A stretch of 64,000 nt of DNA from Sphingomonas sp. Its GTDB lineage: Bacteria; Pseudomonadota; Alphaproteobacteria; Sphingomonadales; Sphingomonadaceae. The translations under genes and the position numbers were made by a program. Under the pieces are notes generated by a model that made no database searches, had not been told where the DNA came from, and worked only from the letters and a program-made list of their open reading frames with translations. Every line of letters starts with the position of its first letter. Positions within the stretch are counted from its first letter, which is position 1. Shown in pieces: positions 44,556 through 54,659 of the stretch. The stretch is taken from positions 124,001 to 188,000 of the forward strand of contig JABDNH010000014.1 in the NCBI GenBank assembly GCA_013001055.1, given 5' to 3'.

Positions 44556-45905
44556 ATGACTTATAACGTACATATTATCGGCGGCGGGCTCGCCGGGTCG
44601 GAAGCTGCTTGGCAGCTGGCGCAAGCCGGACTGAAGGTCAGGCTAAGCGAGATGCGCGGCGGTGGCGACACCACGCCAGCACATGAAAGCGACCGGCTAG
44701 CGGAAATGGTTTGTTCGAACAGTTTTCGTTCGGATGACGCCGCGAGCAATGCGGTCGGTTTGCTCCACCAGGAGATGCGGCGGCTCGGGTCGCTGATCAT
44801 GCGCTGCGCCGACGAACATCGCGTACCGGCGGGAAGCGCGCTGGCGGTGGATCGCGAACTGTTCGCGCAAAGCGTCACAGATGCCGTCGCCAATCATCCG
44901 AACATCGAAATAGCGCGTGAACGGATCGACGCGCTGCCGGAAAGCGGCATGACCATTGTTGCGACCGGTCCCTTGACGGGCTCGGCACTGGCCGAAAGCA
45001 TCGCGGCGGCAACGGGCAGGGATGCGCTCGCTTTCTTCGATGCCATCGCGCCGATCGTGCACAAGGATTCAATCGACTTCGATGTCGCCTGGTTTCAGTC
45101 GCGCTGGGACAAGGGCGATGGCAAGGATTACATCAATTGCCCGATGGACAAGTCGCAATATGAGGCCTTCATCCAAGCGCTGAACGACGGCGAGAAAACC
45201 GAGTTCAAGGATTGGGAAAAGGATACGCCCTATTTCGAAGGCTGCATGCCGATCGAAGTCATGGCGGAGCGCGGTATCGACACGCTGCGCCATGGACCGA
45301 TGAAGCCGGTCGGGCTCGACGATCCGCGCACCGGTCGCTGGCCCCATGCGGTCGTGCAACTGAGGCAGGACAATGCCCTTGGCACCTTGTGGAACATGGT
45401 CGGGTTTCAGACGAAGCTGAAATATGGCGCGCAGACCGAGATCTTTCGTAAAATCCCAGGACTGGAGAAAGCCGAATTTGCGCGGCTTGGCGGGATCCAT
45501 CGCAACAGTTTCATTCGTTCGCCCGAATTGCTGGATAGCGAGCTGCGGCTGAAGTCGATGCCGCATATCCGCTTTGCCGGGCAGATCACGGGTTGCGAAG
45601 GCTATTTGGAAAGTGCGGCCGTCGGCCTCATGGCAGCGCGCTTTGCCGCGGCCGAAGCGAATGGCGAAACCTTTGTGGCACCGCCGGTCGAGACCGCGTT
45701 CGGGGCGCTTCTCGGCCACATTACCGGTGGGGCGCAAGCCGACACCTACCAGCCCATGAATATCAATTTCGGGCTAATGCCGCCGATCGAGGGAAAAATG
45801 AAGAAGGCCGTTCGTCGCCTTAAATATACCGAGCGCGCGCGCGCCGCCTTTGCCGACTGGAGCGAGCGTCAGGGCGTCTCTATCAAGGCGCTGGAGCCGG
45901 CCTAA
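44556..45905 (+). CDS. trmFO: Folate-dependent tRNA m5U54 methyltransferase
   Basis: An FAD/methylene-THF enzyme forming ribothymidine at tRNA position 54 (449 aa). Seen: the FAD motif [66 protein letters not shown], and [16 protein letters not shown]. The start (ATG 44556) lies about 30 nt after the terminator of the previous gene. The stop overlaps the convergent EF-hand gene by 4 nt. SAM-dependent TrmA is not needed when this enzyme is present. Confidence 0.96.
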   Translation: MTYNVHIIGGGLAGSEAAWQLAQAGLKVRLSEMRGGGDTTPAHESDRLAEMVCSNSFRSDDAASNAVGLLHQEMRRLGSLIMRCADEHRVPAGSALAVDRELFAQSVTDAVANHPNIEIARERIDALPESGMTIVATGPLTGSALAESIAAATGRDALAFFDAIAPIVHKDSIDFDVAWFQSRWDKGDGKDYINCPMDKSQYEAFIQALNDGEKTEFKDWEKDTPYFEGCMPIEVMAERGIDTLRHGPMKPVGLDDPRTGRWPHAVVQLRQDNALGTLWNMVGFQTKLKYGAQTEIFRKIPGLEKAEFARLGGIHRNSFIRSPELLDSELRLKSMPHIRFAGQITGCEGYLESAAVGLMAARFAAAEANGETFVAPPVETAFGALLGHITGGAQADTYQPMNINFGLMPPIEGKMKKAVRRLKYTERARAAFADWSERQGVSIKALEPA

Positions 45906-46363
45906 CAGCTACATTTGGGTTTAGGCTTGCGCGGCTTTGGTGCGGTGGTGGCATATTCGGTGCGCGTCAATTGACCGTTTCCGTCGGCATCGGCGCCTTC
46001 GAACTTGTCGATGGTGGTGATCGCCCATTCTTCAAAACGCAAGACGCCGTCACCATCAATATCGAGCTTGGCAAACCGGCTACGGCGCGGCTGAACGATT
46101 TCGGCGAGGGAGATCAGGTCGTTCCGGTCGCGATCGACCCGATTGAAGCGCTTCTCCTCCTTGGTGAGCGGGTCTGCCTCGGGCGGCTCGCCAAGTTCGG
46201 GGATCACGGGTAATTCGCGCGGTGCATCGGCGGTCTGTACAAGCTCGGGCGGCGGCGTGTCCTCGAGGCGCGGCTCATCGGCAGCAGCGTTCGAACGGGT
46301 CAGCATGAAAATGCCCGCGGCAATAAACAATATGGCGGCAATACCGGCAGCGATCCGGGCCAT
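45902..46363 (-). CDS. Membrane-anchored EF-hand protein
   Basis: A 153-residue protein: an N-terminal membrane helix ([18 protein letters not shown]), a Pro-rich spacer (residues 30-65) and EF-hand calcium loops [24 protein letters not shown] and [12 protein letters not shown]. The middle loop fits the canonical DxDxDG pattern best. It ends in KPKPKCSC. It probably senses or buffers calcium in the periplasm; similar proteins are frequent in sphingomonads. It overlaps trmFO by 4 nt at the 3' ends. Confidence 0.85.
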   Translation of the reverse strand: MARIAAGIAAILFIAAGIFMLTRSNAAADEPRLEDTPPPELVQTADAPRELPVIPELGEPPEADPLTKEEKRFNRVDRDRNDLISLAEIVQPRRSRFAKLDIDGDGVLRFEEWAITTIDKFEGADADGNGQLTRTEYATTAPKPRKPKPKCSC

Positions 46364-46416
46364 GACTGGCTCCTCAAAAATCGATCCGGCTCGGACCTTT
46401 TAACGCGCTGTTGTCC

Positions 46417-47085
46417 TCAAGTCACCTTCCCAGAAAGGCGATGGCTCAGGAGGGCGAAGGCGCGGCCGGGCGTGGCTTCGGGTTCGGGCTCGGCGCGCAG
46501 GAAATCGCGTGCGGCGAGACGCGCCAGGTTGGTCAACGGCCGCAGCGGCTTGGCAAAACGATGCCCGCGCAGCGTTGTCAGATGTTCGAGCGCAATGGAC
46601 TTTGCGTCTCCGGGCGCGAGATTGCGCGTGCGCGCCAGCATCGTGAGGGCGCCGGCGGCGTTAAGCTTGTGGTCGTCCTCCCCGAGCAAGTTGGCAATCA
46701 CGCCAAATAGAGCGCTGCCCCCCTTCCCTACGCGGTGCCAATCGGCGGACGTCTCAAACAGGCCGACATATCCGTCTTCGATCCCGCTAATCATCGCGCC
46801 GGTGATGCCGCGCGGGAGGCAATGCTCGCTGATTGCAGACAGACGCGGTTCGGCGGGCGGGTCGCTGTGGTCGAGCCGCTCCAACGCTTCGCGCCACCAG
46901 GCGAGCCGGATCAGGCCAACCTGCGGTTCGCTAGTGCCAGCTGCGATCTCGGCGAAGGTGGCATCGATACGCAGCACGGCTTCGACGGCCGCGCGCACGG
47001 TTTGCGGGAAATGGGTGAGCGCCAGCGCACGGTCGGGCGTCAGCGCCCCCTCAGCGATAGGTAACCTTCTTGACCGCCGCGACAA
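46417..47085 (-). CDS. Squalene/phytoene synthase-like protein (NDUFAF6-type)
   Basis: A 222-residue protein of the all-alpha prenyltransferase fold (squalene/phytoene synthase family). [12 protein letters not shown] and [12 protein letters not shown] fit. Both Asp-rich catalytic motifs (DxxxD) of true synthases are missing, as in mitochondrial NDUFAF6, a complex I assembly factor, so enzymatic prenyl transfer is unlikely. It starts at TTG 47085, overlapping the pdhB end by 35 nt, and has no ATG alternative. The family link is clear; the complex I role is only inferred. Confidence 0.78.
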   Translation of the reverse strand: MSRRSRRLPIAEGALTPDRALALTHFPQTVRAAVEAVLRIDATFAEIAAGTSEPQVGLIRLAWWREALERLDHSDPPAEPRLSAISEHCLPRGITGAMISGIEDGYVGLFETSADWHRVGKGGSALFGVIANLLGEDDHKLNAAGALTMLARTRNLAPGDAKSIALEHLTTLRGHRFAKPLRPLTNLARLAARDFLRAEPEPEATPGRAFALLSHRLSGKVT

Positions 47086-48436
47086 CCTTGTCGGCGTCGA
47101 TCAGCGCCATCTTTTCGAGGTTGGCCGCATAGGGTAGCGGCACGTCTTCGTTGGCCACCCGAAGAACCGGAGCGTCGAGATCATCGAACCCCTGCTCCAT
47201 CGCGACGGCGGCGAGCTCGGAGCTGATCGAACAGCCGGGCCAGCCTTCTTCGACGCAGACCATGCGATTGGTCTTGGCGAGGCTTGTGAGCACCGTACCG
47301 GTGTCGAGCGGGCGCAATGTGCGAAGATCGATTACCTCGGCGTCAATGCCTTCCTCAGCGAGCTTGTTGGCTGCATCGAGCGCCACGCCAACGCCGATCG
47401 AGTAGCTGACGATGGTGACATCGGAGCCTTCGCGCATGACGCGCGCTTTGCCGATGGGCAGGACATAATCATCGACATCGGGGACATCGAAGCTCTGGCC
47501 GTAGAGCAGCTCGTTTTCGAGGAAGACGACGGGGTCTTCGCTGCGGATCGCGGCCTTAAGCAGGCCCTTGCTATCGGCGGCGTCATAAGGCGAGATCACA
47601 ACCAGGCCGGGCACGCTGGCATACCAAGGCCCGTAATTCTGGCTGTGCTGCGCAGCGACGCGGCTTGCCGCACCGTTGGGTCCGCGGAAGACGATGGGGC
47701 AGCGCATCTGGCCGCCCGACATGTAGTTTGTCTTGGCCGCCGAATTGATGATGTGATCAATCGCCTGCATGGCGAAATTGAAGGTCATGAACTCGATAAT
47801 GGGACGGAGGCCGCCCATTGCCGCGCCAGAACCCAGACCGGCGAAGCCATATTCGGTGATCGGCGTGTCGACGACCCGCTTGGGCCCGAATTCGTCGAGC
47901 AGGCCCTGCGTGACCTTGTAGGCGCCGTTATATTCGGCGACTTCCTCGCCCATAACGAAGACGCGATCGTCGCGGCGCATCTCCTCGGCCATGGCGTCGC
48001 GAAGCGCCTCGCGTACGGTGGTCGATTTCATGTCGGTATCTTGCGGCAGGTCGGGGTCGGCGTGGCTGACCTTTGGTGCGTCGCTGACTGCAGCGATCGG
48101 TGCATCGTCGCGGCCCACGTCCTTGCCTTCACCCGGCACGTCTTCGACGGGGTCACTGGCGGCGGGTGCAGAGGCGACCTCGCCCGCATCTTCGCCTTCT
48201 TCGCCGATCACGCCGATCGCGGTGCCGACCGCGACGTTATCGGTGCCTTCGTCGACCAGGATCTTGAGCAGCACGCCCTCATCGACGGCTTCAAATTCCA
48301 TGGTGGCCTTGTCGGTCTCGATTTCGGCAATGATGTCGCCGGCGGCGATTTCGTCGCCTTCCTTGACGAGCCACTTGGCAAGCGTGCCCTCTTCCATGGT
48401 GGGCGACAGCGCCGGCATCTTCAGTTCCATCGCCAT
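47051..48436 (-). CDS. pdhB: Pyruvate dehydrogenase E1 beta with lipoyl domain
   Basis: Beta subunit of PDH E1 (461 aa). An N-terminal lipoyl domain (residues 1-80) carries the lipoyl-lysine in [11 protein letters not shown], then an acidic/Pro linker, then the transketolase-like core ([52 protein letters not shown]). The lipoyl fusion is typical of alphaproteobacteria. The start ATG overlaps the pdhA stop (TGATG). The lipoyl cofactor made by LipA (in this window) is attached here. E2 and E3 are not in the window. Confidence 0.95.
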   Translation of the reverse strand: MAMELKMPALSPTMEEGTLAKWLVKEGDEIAAGDIIAEIETDKATMEFEAVDEGVLLKILVDEGTDNVAVGTAIGVIGEEGEDAGEVASAPAASDPVEDVPGEGKDVGRDDAPIAAVSDAPKVSHADPDLPQDTDMKSTTVREALRDAMAEEMRRDDRVFVMGEEVAEYNGAYKVTQGLLDEFGPKRVVDTPITEYGFAGLGSGAAMGGLRPIIEFMTFNFAMQAIDHIINSAAKTNYMSGGQMRCPIVFRGPNGAASRVAAQHSQNYGPWYASVPGLVVISPYDAADSKGLLKAAIRSEDPVVFLENELLYGQSFDVPDVDDYVLPIGKARVMREGSDVTIVSYSIGVGVALDAANKLAEEGIDAEVIDLRTLRPLDTGTVLTSLAKTNRMVCVEEGWPGCSISSELAAVAMEQGFDDLDAPVLRVANEDVPLPYAANLEKMALIDADKVVAAVKKVTYR

Positions 48437-49503
48437 CAATAGGTCTCCACCAGTACGTCAGTGTAAAGATCCTCGGCCTCTGGCTCGGGAGTCTCTTCTG
48501 CAAACGCTGCGGCTTCCTTGATCCGCTCCTTGATCTCCTTGTCGATCGATTTGAGATCATCCTCGCTGGCACCCATCTTGAGCAATTCTTCCTTGGCCTG
48601 CTCGATCGGGTCCTTCGCGCCGCGATAGCTGTCGACCTCGTCGCGGGTACGATATTTGGCCGGATCGGACATGGAATGGCCGCGATAGCGATAGGTCAGC
48701 AGTTCAAGGATGATCGGGCCCTTGCCCGAGCGGGTCCATTCGAGCGCGACTTCGGCAGCGCCGCGCACCGCGAGCACGTCCATCCCGTCGACCTGGATGC
48801 CGGGAATCTGGAAGCTCATGCCACGCTTGTAGAAATCAGGCTCGGAGGCCGAACGCTTGACGCTGGTGCCCATGGCATAATGATTGTTCTCGATGGCGTA
48901 GATGATGGGAAGGTCCCACAATTCCGCCATGTTGAAGCTTTCGTAGACCTGGCCCTGGTTGGCCGCGCCATCGCCGAAATAGGCAAGGTTTACGCCGCCA
49001 TCCTCGGAATATTTGTGCTTGAAGGCGAGCCCTGTGCCGAGCGCCACCTGCGCGCCAACGATGCCGTGCCCGCCGTAGAAGCCATGCTCGACCGAAAACA
49101 TGTGCATCGATCCGCCCTTGCCGCGCGAAATACCCGCCTCGCGGCCGGTCAGTTCGGCCATGATGACGTTGGGGTCGATGCCATAGGCAAGCATGTGGCC
49201 GTGGTCGCGGTAACCGGTGATGACGCTGTCTTTCCCGACTTCCATCGCCGACTGGAGGCCGACGGCAACGGCTTCCTGCCCGATGTAGAGGTGGCAAAAG
49301 CCGCCGATCAAACCAAGGCCGTAAAGCTGGCCCGCACGTTCCTCGAATCGGCGGATAAGCAGCATCTGCTTGTACAGCTCGAGCAGCTCTTCCTGGCTGG
49401 CCTTGTAACGCTTTGGATCGGGGGGTGTAGGCACATTCGAAAGTGCTGATGCCTTGTCAGCGGCTTTCTTGGCAGGTGCCTTTTTCGCAGGCTTGCGGGC
49501 CAT
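48436..49503 (-). CDS. pdhA: Pyruvate dehydrogenase E1 alpha
   Basis: Thiamine-diphosphate subunit (355 aa) that decarboxylates pyruvate. The TPP motif is [31 protein letters not shown]. Also visible: [42 protein letters not shown] and [14 protein letters not shown]. The N-terminus is a Lys/Ala-rich extension ([15 protein letters not shown]) before the conserved core. AGGAGAG lies 5 nt upstream of the ATG. It is the first gene of pdhA-pdhB-46417, with a plausible sigma-70 promoter at 49527-49556. Confidence 0.96.
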   Translation of the reverse strand: MARKPAKKAPAKKAADKASALSNVPTPPDPKRYKASQEELLELYKQMLLIRRFEERAGQLYGLGLIGGFCHLYIGQEAVAVGLQSAMEVGKDSVITGYRDHGHMLAYGIDPNVIMAELTGREAGISRGKGGSMHMFSVEHGFYGGHGIVGAQVALGTGLAFKHKYSEDGGVNLAYFGDGAANQGQVYESFNMAELWDLPIIYAIENNHYAMGTSVKRSASEPDFYKRGMSFQIPGIQVDGMDVLAVRGAAEVALEWTRSGKGPIILELLTYRYRGHSMSDPAKYRTRDEVDSYRGAKDPIEQAKEELLKMGASEDDLKSIDKEIKERIKEAAAFAEETPEPEAEDLYTDVLVETY

Positions 49504-49526
49504 AATCTCTCCTGTTGTCGGAGCGC

Positions 49527-49556
49527 TCTATAAGGGTGACGCTACGGCAAATGCAA
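49527..49556 (-). promoter_or_regulatory. Sigma-70-like promoter of pdhA
   Basis: On the minus strand TTGCAT (49556-49551) and TATAGA (49532-49527) are 18 nt apart, about 24 nt upstream of the pdhA ATG. The spacing is one base longer than ideal. Confidence 0.45.
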
Positions 49557-49589
49557 TTGCCTGCGTCAGTGAATAGCTATGCGAAGAGT

Positions 49590-49901
49590 TTAATCGAGCG
49601 GGATGATGATTTCGTCGTCACGGACCAGCCCGAGGTCTTTGCGCACCAGCTCTTCCGCCATGTCGGGATCGGCGGCCTTGGGATCGAGCAGTGCCGAGCG
49701 ATGCTCTAGGCGCGACTTTTCCGCCTTCAAAGCGTCGAGCTCGGCCTGGCGTTCTTCGGCATCGCGATGATAGCCACCCCAGGCGAGCAGGCCATTGTCG
49801 CCCGCAATCGCATATCCGGCGAAATTGCCGATGACGATGAGCGCCAGCGCGGGAATCATTGCCCGTTTCAACAGCGATTTCGACTTTGCCCCAACGCTCA
49901 T
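49590..49901 (-). CDS. FtsB/DivIC-type septum formation initiator
   Basis: A 103-residue bitopic division protein. One membrane segment (PALALIVIGNFAGYAIAG) is followed by a coiled-coil (RDAEERQAELDALKAEKSRLEHRSALL) and the conserved tail DPDMAEELVRKDLGLVRDDEII. This matches FtsB/DivIC, which with FtsL and FtsQ activates the divisome. eno lies upstream and pdhA downstream, the usual order in many alphaproteobacteria. It probably uses the same transcript as eno. Confidence 0.9.
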   Translation of the reverse strand: MSVGAKSKSLLKRAMIPALALIVIGNFAGYAIAGDNGLLAWGGYHRDAEERQAELDALKAEKSRLEHRSALLDPKAADPDMAEELVRKDLGLVRDDEIIIPLD

Positions 49902-49934
49902 AGTTTCTTTGAATCACAAGCACCTGCACGATGC

Positions 49935-49948
49935 AAGTGAATTCACTT
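49935..49948. promoter_or_regulatory. 14-bp palindrome AAGTGAATTCACTT between eno and ftsB
   Basis: A perfect palindrome sits 34 nt upstream of the FtsB-type start and just after the eno stop. With no loop it cannot be a good terminator, so a DNA-binding site is likelier. Regulator unknown. Confidence 0.35.
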
Positions 49949-49953
49949 TAAAC

Positions 49954-51883
<1,930 letters not shown>

Positions 51884-51884
<1 letters not shown>

Positions 51885-52234
51885 TGCGTGAATCGGGGGA
51901 ACCTAAGCCCGCGCATTCGGGCGAAGATGCGCCGATCGAAGACCTACTTGGCAGGGTTGTCGGGGATGCCCGTGATCTGGCCGAGGCCGAACTTGCCTTG
52001 GTCAAAGCCAAGGCGGTCAGCGAGGTTACGCCCTATCGCACGCCGATGGTGCTGTTCGTGCTCGCGGCGCTTTTTTTCACTGCTGCGATTACCACGTTCT
52101 GCATCACGCTCGCGCTTTGGCTGGGTGAACTTGTCGGACCGCTAGGTGGCGGGTTGATCGCCACCGGTATCGCCCTGTTGATTGCCGGTATTCTTGCGCT
52201 CACCGCGCGCGGCAAGATTGCGAGGCTACGATGA
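51884..52234 (+). CDS. YqjE-like phage-holin-family protein
   Basis: A 116-residue protein of the Phage_holin_3_6/DUF1469 family. A soluble N-terminus (DAPIEDLLGRVVGDARDLAEAELALVKAKAV) is followed by two membrane helices (MVLFVLAALFFTAAITTFCITLALWLG and GGGLIATGIALLIAGILALTA). Despite the name, most bacterial members are not lysis proteins; E. coli YqjE is next to yqjD in an RpoS operon, as here. It overlaps its neighbours by 1 and 4 nt. Confidence 0.8.
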
Positions 52235-52671
52235 GCAAACTCGATCCCCGCGTCATCGATGCGCAAAATGAGGTCGAAGCGCAGCGTGCCAAACTGATGC
52301 GCAGCGTCAGCCATGCAATCGGCGAAGCGCAGCGCCGCTTGGCTCCCGATCTCCTCGCCGAGCAGGCGTGGGAGAAAACGAAAGAGAAAGGCGCGCAGAT
52401 GGCCGAGGATGCGGTCGATCTGGCGAAGCGTAAACCATGGCTGGTCGGCGGACTGGTCGCCGGTCTTACACTCTTCCTCGCGCGAAAGCCGGTCGGGCGT
52501 GCCGCGGTCGCGACTTATGACCGCCTCGCCACGCGCGTGAATGAGGCCAAAGAGGTCGATGATGCGTTGGAGATAGAAGCCCCCAATTCACCGGTTGCGG
52601 TGGCCCGACGTGCCAAGCGCGTCGCCCCAAGAAAGAAACAGAAGAAAATCGAAGTGGAGAACGAAGTATGA
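52231..52671 (+). CDS. DUF3618-like membrane-proximal protein
   Basis: A 146-residue protein: an N-terminal amphipathic helix (VEAQRAKLMRSVSHAIGEAQRRL), one short membrane segment (PWLVGGLVAGLTLFLA) and a basic C-terminal region (RRAKRVAPRKKQKK). The pattern resembles DUF3618/YqjK-type members that accompany yqjDE-like genes; the family assignment is tentative. It overlaps its neighbours by 4 nt on both sides, so it is in the same operon. Confidence 0.6.
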   Translation: MSKLDPRVIDAQNEVEAQRAKLMRSVSHAIGEAQRRLAPDLLAEQAWEKTKEKGAQMAEDAVDLAKRKPWLVGGLVAGLTLFLARKPVGRAAVATYDRLATRVNEAKEVDDALEIEAPNSPVAVARRAKRVAPRKKQKKIEVENEV

Positions 52672-53165
52672 CCGTCAAGGACAATGCCCGCGAGGCCAGC
52701 GAAAAAATCAAAGCGACTGCAAAAAGCGCGCGCGATCGCGCCGGTTCGACGGTCGAGAACGCGAAACAAAGCGCCGAAAAGGCGTTTGGTAGCGCTCGCG
52801 AGACCGCGGTCGCTGCCTATGATGAAGGCCGTGAACGAGCGCGCCGCGCGAAAACGCGCACTGGTGATGGCATTCAGGAACAGCCACTGATCGCGTTGGC
52901 CGGCGGCATGATTGTCGGCCTCGTTGCGGGCTTGCTGATCCCGCGATCGGAAAAGGAGCGCGAAGCGCTTAAAAATACCGGCGCGAAGCTCAATGATCGT
53001 GCCCATAGCGCTTATGATGCGGCCAAATCGGCCGGTCAGTCCAAACTTGAAGAAAAGGGACTGACCACGAAATCGGCGGAAGACGTCGTTCGCAATGTCG
53101 TCACAGGCATTGGCGAAGCGGCGCGTACCGCAGGTAGTGCGGCCAAGGACGCCGCGAAGAAATAG
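52668..53165 (+). CDS. LEA/YtxH-like stress protein with membrane helix
   Basis: A 165-residue protein rich in Lys, Ala, Glu and Asp. The N-terminal half (EASEKIKATAKSARDRAGSTVENAKQSAEKAFGSARE) is a repetitive LEA-like amphipathic helix. A membrane segment LIALAGGMIVGLVAGLLIP follows, then a charged C-terminus rich in Lys/Ala. Fourth gene of the EcfG unit. Such proteins are usually linked to desiccation, osmotic or membrane stress; the exact role is unknown. Confidence 0.68.
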   Translation: MTVKDNAREASEKIKATAKSARDRAGSTVENAKQSAEKAFGSARETAVAAYDEGRERARRAKTRTGDGIQEQPLIALAGGMIVGLVAGLLIPRSEKEREALKNTGAKLNDRAHSAYDAAKSAGQSKLEEKGLTTKSAEDVVRNVVTGIGEAARTAGSAAKDAAKK

Positions 53166-53217
53166 GCTCGCATTTCGCGGCTCGCATCGGCGGCAAAATG
53201 CTGCTAGCGAGCCGCGT

Positions 53218-53451
53218 ATGAGCAAGCTTCACCTCGTATTTGGCGGTCGCGTCGAGGACCCGCGCGGCCTGGAATTCACCGATCTTGAATCAATCGATCT
53301 TGTTGGCCTGTTCGACAGCTATGCTTCTGCCGAAGAAGCCTGGCGCGGTGCGGCGCAGCGCACGGTCGACGATGCCGAGATGAAATATGTCGTGGTGCAT
53401 CTGCACCGCCTGCTCGAGCCCGAGGTCGATCCCGAAGCCAGCGAAAGCTAG
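53218..53451 (+). CDS. DUF4170 domain protein
   Basis: A 77-residue protein matching DUF4170: LHLVFGGRVEDPRGLEF, VGLFDSYASAEEAWRGAAQRTVDDAEMKYVVVHLHRLLEP. The family is small and mostly in Alphaproteobacteria; its function is unknown. The ATG at 53218 gives the right start (MSKLHLVFGG); the open frame continues upstream through the previous gene as a shadow. It is 53 nt after the stress operon. Confidence 0.88.
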   Translation: MSKLHLVFGGRVEDPRGLEFTDLESIDLVGLFDSYASAEEAWRGAAQRTVDDAEMKYVVVHLHRLLEPEVDPEASES

Positions 53452-53455
53452 CTCG

Positions 53456-54103
53456 TCAGGCGCGTCGGTAGCGCCAGATCAGCAAGGGCCGCCACGCCAG
53501 CAACCCGGCGAAAAAGCCGCCGATATGCGCGGCAACGGCAATATTCTGGCCGGCGCCGCTCGACGCGAAGCCAAAGCCCCATTGGATCCCCACCCAGACA
53601 GCAAACAGCCATAGGCCGTTGAGTAAGCGGTTGAGCGTGTCCTTCTTGCTGATTTCCCGGGGTTTTCCGAAACCAACTGCAAAAGCACCGATCAGCGCGC
53701 TGACTGCGCCCGACGCACCGATCATGGGCGAGAGGGTGTCGCCTTGCACAAGCACCTGCGCCGTGGCCGCCGTGTAGGCCCCAAGGATATACAGGAAAAT
53801 CACTGGTCCCCTGCCCAGCACGCGTTCAACGCCGATGCCGCACCAGAAGAGGAGCAGCATGTTGAACCCGAGGTGGAGATAATCGGCGTGCAGGAGGGTC
53901 GCGCTCAGTGGCGTCAGGAAAGCCGGAAGCGTCGTCGAGGGTAGCAACGCATCGAGCTGCTCCACACCTTCGAAGCGCGCAGGGATCACGCCGCCGCTGA
54001 TCGCCGCCTGTGGCAACCAGCCCAGCACGATGACGAGGACAGACGTCAGTACCGTCACCGCACCGATCGCGAATGTCGCGGTGCGGGTGACGGTCTTGTC
54101 CAT
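53456..54103 (-). CDS. Rhomboid-family intramembrane serine protease
   Basis: A 215-residue multi-pass inner-membrane protein. The catalytic serine is Ser131 in GASGAVSALIG and the catalytic histidine is His193 in AAHIGGFFAGLL. HLGFNMLLLFW supplies the usual HxxxN oxyanion segment. The protein therefore looks active; substrates are unknown. It follows greA by 3 nt on the same strand. Confidence 0.92.
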   Translation of the reverse strand: MDKTVTRTATFAIGAVTVLTSVLVIVLGWLPQAAISGGVIPARFEGVEQLDALLPSTTLPAFLTPLSATLLHADYLHLGFNMLLLFWCGIGVERVLGRGPVIFLYILGAYTAATAQVLVQGDTLSPMIGASGAVSALIGAFAVGFGKPREISKKDTLNRLLNGLWLFAVWVGIQWGFGFASSGAGQNIAVAAHIGGFFAGLLAWRPLLIWRYRRA

Positions 54104-54106
54104 CGC

Positions 54107-54583
54107 TTAAACGAACTCGACTTTTTCGATTTCGTAATAGCGGTCGCCGGCGGGGGTCATGACTTCGACCTCGTCGCCCACGCTGCGGCCAATCAGGGCG
54201 CGCGCGAGCGGCGAGTTGAAGTTGATGCGGCCGCTCTTGGCGTCGGCTTCGCTTTCGCCGACCAGCTGGTACACCTTCTTGTTATCGTCTTCATCGACCA
54301 GGTGGACGGTGGCGCCGAAGACGACCTTGTCACCCGACAACGTCGTCGGATCGATCACCATGGCGCGGCTCAGCTGGCCTTCGATGTGGCTAATCGTCGC
54401 TTCGATCTGACCCTGCCGCTCCTTGGCCGCATGATATTCCGCATTCTCGGAGAGATCACCGTGGGCGCGCGCTTCCTCGATCGCGTTGATCACCGCAGGG
54501 CGCTCGACGGTCTTGAGGCGCTTTACCTCTTCATTCAGCTTGGCATGGCCCTCAGCCAGCATCGGCACCTTTTCGCTTGCCAT
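54107..54583 (-). CDS. greA: Transcription elongation factor GreA
   Basis: A 158-residue GreA that rescues backtracked RNA polymerase by cleaving the transcript. Seen: the N-terminal coiled-coil [17 protein letters not shown], the acidic tip [18 protein letters not shown] (catalytic Asp/Glu pair), and a C-terminal domain ending [26 protein letters not shown] 54583 has AAGGAAAA upstream; the longer frame is not family-like. greA lies downstream of carB on the same strand, an arrangement common in alphaproteobacteria. Confidence 0.95.
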   Translation of the reverse strand: MASEKVPMLAEGHAKLNEEVKRLKTVERPAVINAIEEARAHGDLSENAEYHAAKERQGQIEATISHIEGQLSRAMVIDPTTLSGDKVVFGATVHLVDEDDNKKVYQLVGESEADAKSGRINFNSPLARALIGRSVGDEVEVMTPAGDRYYEIEKVEFV

Positions 54584-54659
54584 CGCACACTTTTCCTTCG
54601 TCAAAACCGGACCTCCGCCCCGAAGTGGGAGCGCCTGGCGGCCCGGTTGTGGTGAGATT

